Below, piece by piece: positions 35,551 to 43,246 of a stretch of 64,000 nucleotides of DNA. The stretch is taken from contig OY969623.1 in NCBI GenBank assembly GCA_963701675.1, forward strand, positions 6,758,001 through 6,822,000. Direction: 5' to 3'. The position numbers and the translations under genes are program-made. Origin of the DNA: G963701675 sp963701675 (GTDB taxonomy: Bacteria; Planctomycetota; Planctomycetia; Gemmatales; Gemmataceae). Numbering within the stretch: the stretch's first letter is position 1; every line of letters begins with the position of its first letter. A model generated the notes under the pieces. The model did no database searches. It saw only the letters and a list, made by a program, of their open reading frames with translations, and was not told the origin of the DNA.

Positions 35551-36744
35551 CTACGGCGACAGCGTAAACCGTCTCGAACTTGTTCGTCGTACCCATCTCA
35601 ATCCTCCTTCATGTCGGCATTGGCCGCCGACTCGACAGCCCCGAACGGGCACCTTGACCATGAACTCCTGAGAGACCTCGTCGGTGAGCTTGTAATACAC
35701 GCTCGCCATAGAACGGTCTGATCTGTGGCCCATCCATGCATCAACCACCTCTCGTGGCACGCCGGCATTAGTCACAAACGTGCGAAAGAATCGACGAAGT
35801 GAGTGAATCGTAAAGCCACCGTGTGCCTGTCCGGCGGGAACACCGAGCTGTGCAAGTAACTTCTCAAAGCATTCGTTGAGCCGCTTAGTGTTTATCCAGT
35901 GGTTGCCGTCGGGATACTTGCGACTCGGCGGTTCCGTGAATAGCCATGGCCTTCTCCGTTTAGGTAGTTTTTCCAGAAGCGGTAGGAGCCTTGGATGAAT
36001 GGGCACTCTTACCGTGCGCTTCGTCTTCGCCCCTTCCGCCGGGTTAATGGTGATCCACTTCTGTGGGAGATCAATGTCCTCCGGACGTAGTAAGCGAAGC
36101 TGACCTGACCGCATCCCGGTAAAGGCCAACACAGCAAGCTGGGTCAGGCGTGGCTCTTTACTCGCGGCCAAGATCTTGATGATCTCGTCCAGTGTCGGCG
36201 AGCCTTTCGGTTCCATTTCGGGTTTACGTAGCCTGTAGTCGATCAAGGGACTGATCGCGATGAGCTTGCGGATGCGGCACCACTCCAGGAACTGCTTGAT
36301 CACAATTCCTTCGTGGTACAGAGAGCGCATCCCGTGATTCGTCTTGCGAATCGCTCGAAACTTATCAAAGAGAATCGTTGTGATCTGAGCCAGCCGTGGA
36401 GCCCGATTGGCTTCCAGAAAGTCACGAAATGCGCAAAGCTCCCCCTGGTAACGAACAAGAGTTTTTCTAGCACGGCCTTCGGTTCTGAGGAAACTTGCGT
36501 AATCTTCGATGCTTTGGCGCAGTGTGGCCGTTGGCGATGGGCGGTTAACCTGAAACTTGCCGCTGATGAGATCGGCATCCAGCTTCACGGCTCTTCGGAT
36601 TGCTTCTTTCTGGTTTCGCGTTTCTAGAGATTGACGTCGGTGTTTGCCCTCGAACCAAAAATCCGCGCACCAAATCCCCTTCTTACCTCGCCGATGGATC
36701 TTGACGCGATCACCAATTGGGATGCGTCTGTCGTTTTCATTCAT
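35551..36744 (-). CDS. int: Tyrosine recombinase / integrase
   Basis: 397 residues. An N-terminal AP2-like/arm-binding segment (KIHRRGKKGIWCADFWFEGK), SAM-like core-binding domain (about 85-170), then the catalytic domain with the family's residues: Arg in FTGMRSGQLRLL, Lys in GAKTKRTVRVP, HSLRRFF (His-xx-Arg), His in WMGHRS and the nucleophile Tyr in ASVYYKL. It catalyses site-specific integration and excision. The gene faces tRNA-Ser across 135 bases and its ATG overlaps the HTH gene by 8 bases. All catalytic residues are intact, so it may still be active. Confidence 0.93.
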   Translation of the reverse strand: MNENDRRIPIGDRVKIHRRGKKGIWCADFWFEGKHRRQSLETRNQKEAIRRAVKLDADLISGKFQVNRPSPTATLRQSIEDYASFLRTEGRARKTLVRYQGELCAFRDFLEANRAPRLAQITTILFDKFRAIRKTNHGMRSLYHEGIVIKQFLEWCRIRKLIAISPLIDYRLRKPEMEPKGSPTLDEIIKILAASKEPRLTQLAVLAFTGMRSGQLRLLRPEDIDLPQKWITINPAEGAKTKRTVRVPIHPRLLPLLEKLPKRRRPWLFTEPPSRKYPDGNHWINTKRLNECFEKLLAQLGVPAGQAHGGFTIHSLRRFFRTFVTNAGVPREVVDAWMGHRSDRSMASVYYKLTDEVSQEFMVKVPVRGCRVGGQCRHEGGLRWVRRTSSRRFTLSP

Positions 36745-36982
36745 TTGTCCAATCCTTTCCGCAAAATATCAGATGAATCGCCCGGTCTCGCCAAATGAGG
36801 ACGTGCTTGCCCCGTTTTCGAAATGCGCCGTCAAGACGACCACGGGCAATCCACTCGTAGATGGTTTTTGGGCTTAACTGGAGGAGTGACGCGAGTTTAG
36901 TCGGAGAGAGTATTACTGGTGCTGACTCGCAAGTCAGACGTGGGTGACGTGTGCTCACCGCGACTCCCCGCGGACATCGCAA
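36737..36982 (-). CDS. Excisionase-like HTH protein (MerR/HTH_17 type)
   Basis: 81 residues, or fewer if an internal Val/Met start is used. The HTH_17 core reads VILSPTKLASLLQLSPKTIYEWIARGRL followed by a basic wing (split here: ILSPTKLASLLQLSPKTIYEW; GRLDGAFRKRGKHVLIW). Such proteins direct excision or regulate the neighbouring integrase. The stop overlaps the integrase start by 8 bases, so the two are coupled. Confidence 0.8.
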   Translation of the reverse strand: MRCPRGVAVSTRHPRLTCESAPVILSPTKLASLLQLSPKTIYEWIARGRLDGAFRKRGKHVLIWRDRAIHLIFCGKDWTNE

Positions 36983-37066
36983 CGGCAGATGACTGTTTGC
37001 CGTCGTCGACTATGGCAAGGGAGGTGAATGCGGTCTAACGGACTTGACTGGGAGGTGACTGGGAGG

Positions 37067-37690
37067 TCAGACGACTTCCCGTCTGATGAACTGTGCGCCC
37101 TTCGCTGAGTGAAAACGGATCTTGTCGAGATTCTTGTTTAGAGATCGCAGTGCTTGGTGCAGCCTTTGCTGCTCGCGCGGCAGGGGACTCCGCATCGTAC
37201 GCTTCCACTTGGCTCTTTGAAAGTCGTCAAGGATTCGTTGAATGTTTGAGGGTGCGGCCATCACACGGACGTTCCGAATTATTTCTCCCCGAAAACAAAG
37301 TTGCCCTGTCTCGCGATCCCATGTCGGTCGGTCTGTAATATTCTCGCGACGTCCAGCGCGTTCGCCGATTTCGCGAAAGAGCCAATCATGTGTAGTCCCG
37401 TCCAAGGTGCCGATCGCCCGAGCCACCTCGACTATCGCGCGCGCTCTGGAACCGCCGTGTACTTTCTGCCACATACCAATGGTACCGAGCTTGGCGAAGG
37501 CTTTTACCATGTCGCCGCCGAGCTTTTGCCGGTCGCGCGCTCTCAGTGCACGCTGCCACAGACGTTCAGCTGCCGCAAGGGGCTTGATACGCAGGTAATG
37601 AGTGCGTAGTTCGTCGCTGACCTCTTGCGCCAATTCCGCTGGAAGGAGAATCATAAGGGTAACGTGAGGCTTGTATTGTTTGCTGGCCAA
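37067..37690 (-). CDS. Conserved hypothetical protein of the integrated element
   Basis: 207 residues, no signal peptide, very rich in Arg/Lys (about a fifth). Blocks such as GTTHDWLFREIGERAGRR, TDRPTWDRETGQLCFRGEII and NIQRILDDFQRAKWKR seem conserved in planctomycete mobile-element proteins, from memory. A helix-turn-helix or other nucleic-acid-binding role is likely given charge and context, but no domain is recognised. It is oriented with the integrase and lies 85 bases upstream of the HTH gene. Confidence 0.65.
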   Translation of the reverse strand: MASKQYKPHVTLMILLPAELAQEVSDELRTHYLRIKPLAAAERLWQRALRARDRQKLGGDMVKAFAKLGTIGMWQKVHGGSRARAIVEVARAIGTLDGTTHDWLFREIGERAGRRENITDRPTWDRETGQLCFRGEIIRNVRVMAAPSNIQRILDDFQRAKWKRTMRSPLPREQQRLHQALRSLNKNLDKIRFHSAKGAQFIRREVV

Positions 37691-37780
37691 TCAGGATGCG
37701 AAGCAAGCAGGTAAGCGAAGTCTACTTGACGCGGAGCAGACTTTCCAGGCCCAAAAGGCAGTGAGTCAACGCCCTTACGC

Positions 37781-37987
37781 TTACTTATGATCGGGTTCGC
37801 GAGGCTTAGCTCGCTCTATCCCGGACTCGCGAACTGCTAGCTCGCGTGTATGGGGCTTCAGAGCTCCAACGTCCCGAAGATATCGTCGAGCGATCATTCG
37901 CGCTACGAAATCGAGTAGCTTTTCGACTTCCGTTCCTTCACAGTGACTTTTAGCGATTGGTCGAGGTGACTCAACTTCATTTTTCAC
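37781..37987 (-). CDS. Small hypothetical protein
   Basis: 68 residues, ATG at 37987 with a GAGGG site upstream. The middle (VEKLLDFVARMIARRYLRD) forms an amphipathic helix, like other small planctomycete element proteins of the 'LLxLVAxxIARRYL' kind. Function unknown. Same strand as the integrase set; 90 bases before the 207-residue gene. Confidence 0.45.
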   Translation of the reverse strand: MKNEVESPRPIAKSHCEGTEVEKLLDFVARMIARRYLRDVGALKPHTRELAVRESGIERAKPREPDHK

Positions 37988-38600
37988 AGCAACCCTCGTA
38001 GGTAATGGTGATTGGTACAGCTTCTAATCTGTCGATTCGTCTAGAAATGGACCGAGACGCAAGCCGAAACAGGATCCGACTCCTGTGAAGGCAAAAAGAA
38101 AGTCAGCTTCCTCTTATTTATGACGCAGATTTTGCCATTTATTTAGAGCGGGGAAGCAAACGGCAACTACATTTCATTTGGAATATCCGTCACCGATAAC
38201 CGCTCTGAAGGGATGGGGCGGGCCTTTCGCCAATGATCCACATAACTCGGCAAAAGGCCGTTATTGCCGTTTCTATGGCTGTGATCTCACGCCCGTCCCG
38301 TGCTAAATTTTCGCGATTTTCGCGTCATATTAGACGAGAGATGTCTTAGCTCTGCGTCCGCCGTGATAGACGCGCATGCTGTAGGCGCCCATTCGTGCCG
38401 TCCGGCCGAAGCCACTCCAAACGATCCGTCTTACTGCGGTGTCGCAGCATCACCCGAAGGCGGAATGGATGTGCCAACAGCACCGTACCGTGATGTGGGA
38501 GTATTCGATAAAGCCACCGGTACGAGCTCGGCGCCTCGATGACTGCAAGACAATGAGCATTAAAAGGTTTTGGTTTCCATCACTTTTTTGGGAGGACTAA
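37988..38600. other. Non-coding divergent region between the integrase set and the ubiquitin-like operon
   Basis: About 610 bases with no family-like reading frame. It is A/T-richer than the flanks in places (around 38100-38160). It should contain the promoters for both divergent transcription units. The last part, just before 38601, has GGGAGGACTAA as ribosome site for the modifier gene. No attachment-site copy of the tRNA 3' end was found here. Confidence 0.5.
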
Positions 38601-38845
38601 ATGAGACTCTTGTACATCAACAACGACGGCGGCGGATTTGCGGATCATGTCGAGGTTGAGCCGGGGACGACGGTGACGAAGTTCTTCAGTCAACGGCTGC
38701 CCGGTGCGCAGCCCGGGGATTACCTCATCCGCGTCAACAGGCTGCCGGCGAGCGCCGACCAAGTCCTGCAAGAACGCGATCGCATCAGCCTAACCCCGGT
38801 AAAGATCCAGGCGCGTGTGTGCGGGAAGCGACACCGGTGGCATAA
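38601..38845 (+). CDS. Ubiquitin-like modifier (beta-grasp protein), frame break near the C-terminus
   Basis: ATG 38601 with GGGAGGACTAA upstream. About 70 residues of beta-grasp type: MRLLYINNDGGGFADHVEV, then TVTKFFSQRLPG, DYLIRVNRLPAS, LQERDRISLTPVKIQ. This matches the modifier family in bacterial E1/E2/JAB operons. In the raw frame there is no stop and the ORF would run into the E2 gene. Restoring one G near 38811 gives KIQGA plus a short tail and stop TAA at 38843, 81 residues in all. A Gly just before the end would be the natural conjugation point, with the JAB peptidase trimming the tail (inference). Confidence 0.8.
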
Positions 38846-38864
38846 GCGACGATCCACTTCTTTC

Positions 38865-38888
38865 CTGCCGCATCGATCGATGCGGCAG
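38865..38888 (+). terminator. 24-bp perfect palindrome followed by a CTTTT run between modifier and E2 genes
   Basis: CTGCCGCATCGA pairs perfectly with TCGATGCGGCAG, followed by CTTTTCTT. It has the form of an intrinsic terminator or attenuator. Its place indicates that the modifier and E2 genes are separate cistrons, and it could let the modifier be made in excess. Confidence 0.6.
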
Positions 38889-38924
38889 CTTTTCTTCCTT
38901 CCATCACAATCACGAGGACTCACC

Positions 38925-39930
38925 ATGGCAATTGATCGGCTCCGCCTCCGCGCCGCCCAGCGCGTGCGTGACGCCTATGTCACCTACAGTATCACTGCGA
39001 CCGAGCGAGATCTTTTCGAGCGCCTGTCGAGCTATGAAGATGTGTTGGATAACTTCCGACCGGTGTTGCGCGAGGCCTTGAGCGCCGGCCGCCATATTTA
39101 CGCGCTTCATGTGCGACGGTATGGTCAGCACCTCATCCACACGATTCGGGGTGTCGTCGCCGAAGTGCTCGAAACGCCCGCCTGCTCCCACGCGGCCATA
39201 CCCGGCATCCGAACGCTACTGGAAGAGTTCGATCAGCTTGCCGCCGAGTTCGATGACTTCATCGTGGATTGTCGCGGCCACCGGTTGCATGTGACCACCG
39301 AACCGATTGAACTAGAAGGCGTCTACCTTGGACCATTTCGCATCGAACTTCACTGGCGCCGACTCGTCAATGGTCCTGGAGCCCGTTGCTTCGACATCGA
39401 AGCATTAGAGCCCAATCCTTCCGCCGCGAACACCGAAGTGACTCATCCGCATGTAAGTCACCGCGACCTGTGTGCTGGGGAAGGCGTCATGCCGATTCAG
39501 CGCGCGTTGGAAGATGGTCGACTGGCCGATGCCTTCTGCCTCGCCCACCGCATTCTGACCACTTACAACGCGCATAGCGCATGCGCCGCTCGAAGACTGG
39601 GGAGGCTCGGATTGTGGCCGTTGCGGAGGACACATACCTGACGGCGACTCCTGGTTCTGCACCCAATGTGAACGAGAAGTCTGTGCGGATTGCAGCCACG
39701 AGTGCGAGCATTGCCCCCACATCTATTGCCGCGCGTGTTTGATCGCTTGCGACCGCTGTGAATCGTCTTACTGCGACAACTGCACCTCAACACACAGCGA
39801 GACCTGTCCTGAGATCGATGTGGTTCCAGTAAGTTCGAATATGCCACTGGCGACAGGCAACGGCGTCGAACGCGTAAACCTCATCTCTCATACCAGAGAA
39901 TCGAATGAAGTCCCGCTCGGATCTATGTGA
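38925..39930 (+). CDS. E2-like conjugating enzyme with C-terminal RING-like Cys cluster, frame break
   Basis: ATG 38925 with ACGAGGACT upstream. The first 215 residues are an E2-like fold ending in HPHVSHRDLCAGEG; the Cys at 39471 in this 'HPH...LC.G' motif is the candidate active site. The frame changes at about 39579-39583. Restoring AT to make GCATATGCG joins SAYAPLEDWGGSDCGRC and continues to 39930, total 335 residues. The tail has 15 Cys, mostly as CxxC (CGRC, CTQC, CADC, CEHC, CRAC, CDRC, CDNC), like a RING/treble-clef binuclear zinc domain. If real, E2 and E3-like functions share one chain. It overlaps the JAB gene by 26 bases. Confidence 0.75.
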
Positions 39931-40599
39931 TTGTTTGTACTTTTCGCCATTGGCGTGGTTGAAACTGCAATGGTTCTGCCACACCGGCGACACCGAAGTC
40001 GGCGGTTTTGGAATCTCGGCGGCGAACAATCCCTTGTACATCGAAGAGTTTGTTACCGTCCGGCAGCGCACCACGGCGGTCACGGTGCGATTCGAAGATG
40101 CCGCAGTGGCCGATTACTTTGATGCCCGTGTTGACCGTGGCCTCAAGCCAGAGCGCTTTGCCCGAATATGGTTGCACACGCATCCTGGCCACTCCGCGGA
40201 ACCGAGCGGCATGGATGAAGAGACGTTCGCGAACAGCTTCGGTGTTTGTGACTGGTCGGTGATGGCCATTCTGTCGCGGACGGGCCAGACCTATGCTCGC
40301 CTCGCTTTGCAGCCGGACCGGGCGCCCAGATCGAGTTGCCAGTCGCCGTCCATTGGGCCGACTGGCCGGGCCAGGCGTCGGCCTCGCCCGGGCTCGCTGC
40401 GTTAGTCGAGGACTGGAAACGCGAATACGCCGCCAATGTCTCTCCCATTCACCTGCAACAGCCACTATCGCCACGGAAAAGTCAGCCCATCGCGCCAAAG
40501 GAACCTGCTTGGTGGCAGGTAGAGCCCTGGCACGAAATGCTGGACGGAATTCCCCACGAACCGGTGTACGCCGAGGAGGCTTATGGACCATTCCAGTAG
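39905..40599 (+). CDS. JAB/JAMM-domain metallopeptidase, frame break
   Basis: ATG 39905. The JAMM zinc motif is complete: HTHPGHSAEPSGMD (HxHx7Sx2D), with an upstream candidate Glu in YIEEFVTVRQ. The early part FCHTGDTEVGGFGISAANN is the usual JAB start. Near 40301-40306 the frame must shift by one missing base, giving RFAAGPGAQIELPVAVHWAD and continuing to TAG at 40599; the repaired length is 231 residues. In related operons this enzyme removes or processes the modifier. The stop lies 17 bases inside the E1 gene, a coupled arrangement. Confidence 0.8.
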
Positions 40600-41269
40600 C
40601 CAACTTAAAGATCGTGATTTGCGCCAGCGCGAGCTTGTGCCGCCCGAACGACTGGCGACCTGTCATGGCATCGTAATCGGCGTCGGAGCGATTGGCCGTC
40701 AAGTCGCCTTACAACTAGCGGCGGTTGGTATCCCGCGGATGACGCTCATCGATCACGACGTAGTCGCAGTCGAGAACCTAGCGGCCCAAGGGTATTGGCC
40801 CACCGACCTGGGCAAATCGAAGGTGGAGTGCACGCGGGATATCTGCCGCCAGATCAACCCGGACATTGCTGTTAAGGTTTGGACGGAACGATTTCGGGCG
40901 TCGAGGTTGCGCCGCATCGGAGCCGATGAACGCTTGATCGTGTTTGCCTGTGTCGATTCGATCACAACGCGGGGGACCATTTTCGAAGCGGTGCGGCCGC
41001 GGGCCGCGTTGTATCTCGATGGACGGATGAACGCTGAGGTGCTGCGTGTCTTGACCGTCGCCCGTCCAGCTACGTACGGCCACTACCAGCGAACACTCTT
41101 TGACGTGCGCGAAGCCGTGGCCGGCACATGCACGGCCCGGTCGACCATTTACACTGCCTCCATCGCCGCGGGACTCATGATCAGTCAATTCACCAAATGG
41201 CTCCGCGGCGTGCCGGTCGAACACGACGTCACGCTCAATCTCCTATCGATGGAATTGACTAACGGCTAA
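40583..41269 (+). CDS. E1-like ThiF/MoeB-family adenylyltransferase
   Basis: 228 residues, ATG 40583 with GAGGAGG ahead. The Rossmann ATP-binding loop is IVIGVGAIGRQVALQLAAVG, followed by MTLIDHDVVAVENLAAQGY (NAD/ATP-type Asp and Asn-Arg-like region) and DLGKSKVECTRD (Lys contact). Late in the protein is AVAGTCTARSTIYTASIAAGLM; its Cys is the best candidate for the thioester site, as in other bacterial modifier-operon E1s. It would activate the modifier's C-terminus. No frame damage here. Length is short compared with E1s that carry extra domains. Confidence 0.85.
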   Translation: MDHSSSQLKDRDLRQRELVPPERLATCHGIVIGVGAIGRQVALQLAAVGIPRMTLIDHDVVAVENLAAQGYWPTDLGKSKVECTRDICRQINPDIAVKVWTERFRASRLRRIGADERLIVFACVDSITTRGTIFEAVRPRAALYLDGRMNAEVLRVLTVARPATYGHYQRTLFDVREAVAGTCTARSTIYTASIAAGLMISQFTKWLRGVPVEHDVTLNLLSMELTNG

Positions 41270-41365
41270 GCAACCTTCGCGTTGTCTTCATCCCTTCGTC
41301 TCCGCCTTTTGCACTACACCCATTGTCCAAAGTTCGTCTTGTTGGCTCACCTGAAAGGAGCGTTC

Positions 41366-41635
41366 ATGACGCAATATCAGTTAGATCGCGCGGTGGCCGA
41401 GGCCACCGGCGAAACCGTTTGCACCATACAACGATTCGGCTTCCAGCTTCTTGATGTACCCCCGCCACAGCGCGTACCTCACGAAGATTGCCCACCCTGC
41501 GCCGCATGTCGTCCACTGGATTCGAGACTATCGCGGCGGCTGCGCCCGCCCATCTCAAGGCCGCGGCGGTGCACCAAGGGCACCAAGCGAGAAGTGCGTG
41601 TCTTGGGAAATCGACGTCTGATCCACGGCACCTAG
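41366..41635 (+). CDS. Small conserved protein downstream of E1
   Basis: 89 residues from ATG 41366, which has AAAGGAGCG just ahead and is preferred over the TTG at 41282. The N-terminus YQLDRAVAEATGETVCTIQRFGF is a helical, DNA-binding-like segment that recurs, as I recall, next to planctomycete modifier operons. The C-terminal half is Arg/Pro rich and low in identity; another frame break in it cannot be excluded. Role unknown; operon membership from spacing (97 bases after E1). Confidence 0.55.
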   Translation: MTQYQLDRAVAEATGETVCTIQRFGFQLLDVPPPQRVPHEDCPPCAACRPLDSRLSRRLRPPISRPRRCTKGTKREVRVLGNRRLIHGT

Positions 41636-41649
41636 CTAAGGGGACAGGT

Positions 41650-41844
41650 ATGGCCCCGATGATCTTATTCGATGAAATGCATTTCAGCGTTTATGTGCCA
41701 TCGCGATTGCGTGACCAGGATTGTAAGACGATCGGACGGATACTGCACAGTCGGCGCTTTCACAATGAACTGACGCGTCTTATTCACGACCTGTTCCGTC
41801 GCTGGCCCATGCTAGAGGTGACCCGGATCAAGTTGACGCGATGA
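41650..41844 (+). CDS. Small conserved protein of the modifier operon
   Basis: 64 residues, ATG 41650 with GGGGACAGGT upstream. MILFDEMHFSVYVPSRL...TIGRILHSRRFHNELTRLI...RRWPMLEVTRIKLTR has a regular strand-helix-helix-strand pattern. I recall similar small proteins in planctomycetes without an assigned function. It overlaps the following tiny gene (ATGA), so translation is coupled. Confidence 0.6.
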   Translation: MAPMILFDEMHFSVYVPSRLRDQDCKTIGRILHSRRFHNELTRLIHDLFRRWPMLEVTRIKLTR

Positions 41845-41978
41845 ACTGGCACCTCGGGCTGCAGCCGTTTAACCAATCCAATCGAGTTCGCTTGCTTCGC
41901 CGTGATTTCGACGGGCTGGTCGCCCGCGCGACATCACGAGAAGCGTCTCAATCAAAAAAGACACAGAGAGGAGGATGA
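41841..41978 (+). CDS. Tiny protein overlapping its neighbours in the modifier operon
   Basis: 45 residues, MNWHLGLQPFNQSN followed by RVRLLRRDFDGL and a basic tail ending TQRGG. It starts in the ATGA overlap at 41841 and ends at 41978, one base before the GTG start of the next gene. Its tail DNA supplies the GGAGGATGA ribosome site for that gene. Too short to classify. Confidence 0.45.
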   Translation: MNWHLGLQPFNQSNRVRLLRRDFDGLVARATSREASQSKKTQRGG

Positions 41979-42134
41979 GTGAGCGCCAAACACAAGCTCA
42001 ATGCCGCGTATTTCCTGGGCTCCTTGCTGATTGCCGGTTTGATCGGTGCGATAACCCGCTCATGGGTCGTGTTCGCTTTGGCATTGGCGGGCACGCTGAT
42101 CGCCGCCTATCACTCCGGCCATCTACGCCGATGA
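41979..42134 (+). CDS. Tiny two-helix membrane protein (GTG start)
   Basis: 51 residues from GTG 41979, with AGAGGAGGA immediately before it. Two hydrophobic helices: YFLGSLLIAGLIGAITR and WVVFALALAGTLIAAYHSG, ending HLRR. It is the last gene of the modifier operon run. Similar two-helix proteins beginning 'SAKxKLNAAxFLG' are, from memory, widespread and unassigned. Confidence 0.6.
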   Translation: MSAKHKLNAAYFLGSLLIAGLIGAITRSWVVFALALAGTLIAAYHSGHLRR

Positions 42135-43246
42135 AACCTATACCGCTCGTGTCCAGCCACTTCGGCTGAACACGAGCGGTGAAGGATGGCCATCGGCTCC
42201 TATTTTGAAATCCTTTGCTTAGCTATCAAAGCATAAATCCTCTAGAACTTCCGACGACAGTAGTCCACACAGTTGATTCTTCTTCTTGAGTTGTTTCCCC
42301 ATGTTAAAGGGAATTCGCGTATGATGACATGCCTTCGCATCGAATGTGCTACGGCTGCATTGGTGTCCTCCATCGGCAACGTAAACCCCGTTTCAACGGT
42401 ATGACTTGACATCGCGTTTGTAATCACCTGAGCATTTCGACTCCGGTCAGCCGCGGCCATGATGAAAATGGCGAACGACAGGTCCAGTGCTGTTGACTCA
42501 TCGCTAATCGGAAGAGGATTCAACGCCCTACCGGTCTCTTACGGGGTGTCCCGTCGGCGTCAATAATCACAATGCGCTGCCGAAGCTTGTTCCTTCACGG
42601 CCATACACGCTCAAACGGTGGCCACTTGCTTCCATCACTGCGAAGACATAAGTGCAGAGTGTTCCGGTCGGGACGCGCCGCTGTTCTAACTTGGTGGTTA
42701 CGCTCGGTCGCGCAATGAGATTTGGTGGTTTGCTTCCAAGAGATTCTGTGCGCCTTTTCAAGTCTCTCGCTGCGACCTGCGGCCGCGATAGCTTTTCTAT
42801 GAACATCCGTGGTCCGGCGCGTCGTCCCGAAGGCGGATTCAGAGTGGTAAGGCCGCGACCGACCACGTCGACGCCAGCGCCCGGCGCGGACGTTCGACAA
42901 GACGGTTCACCTGTCGCCCCGACGCCGGCGCCTCGGCGGCGAAGGCAGCGCCCACACGAGGCGTCGACGTAGATCGGCGGGGCGTGGCGCCCGGCGATTT
43001 TGAACATCCAAAATTCCGCACCCCGGCTGTGAGGCACAAGCGATCCCTCATGTCTCTAGAAAACGCCGTGAAAAACAGGCCTAACGATGCTTGACCCAGT
43101 AGTTGACAACTCGGACTTGTCAACAACCCGGTCAAAGTTCGAATGACATTCGGGGACCCGGTCGATGAATCAAAAAAACTTGACCGAGTGTTTACAGCTC
43201 GCCATAGGGCGTCGACAATTGATTTTTGCCGCGGCTCGCACCTCCC
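42135..43246. other. About 1.1 kb without a convincing gene
   Basis: Reading frames of up to about 150 codons exist but none looks like a protein family and all are antisense-like or Arg/Pro rich. Noticeable features are a GTGAGGCACA/TGTGCC-like region near 43030 and a CGAC-rich segment. It may be the right end of the element that carries the modifier operon, but no integration boundary is visible. Confidence 0.4.

Noticed and set aside
38300..38542. 80-codon plus-strand frame before the modifier gene
   Set aside because: No good ribosome site, unusual composition, and no similarity to known small operon proteins.
38601..39641. A single modifier-E2 fusion protein, as the uninterrupted raw frame suggests
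   Set aside because: The linker reads like non-coding DNA, holds a 24-bp terminator-like palindrome, and the E2 has its own ribosome site and ATG; one restored base gives the modifier a normal stop.
42567..43037. Minus-strand reading frame of 156 codons in the 42-43 kb gap
   Set aside because: Low-complexity Arg/Pro/Gly composition, poor start context, no recognisable fold; overlapping frames look equally random.
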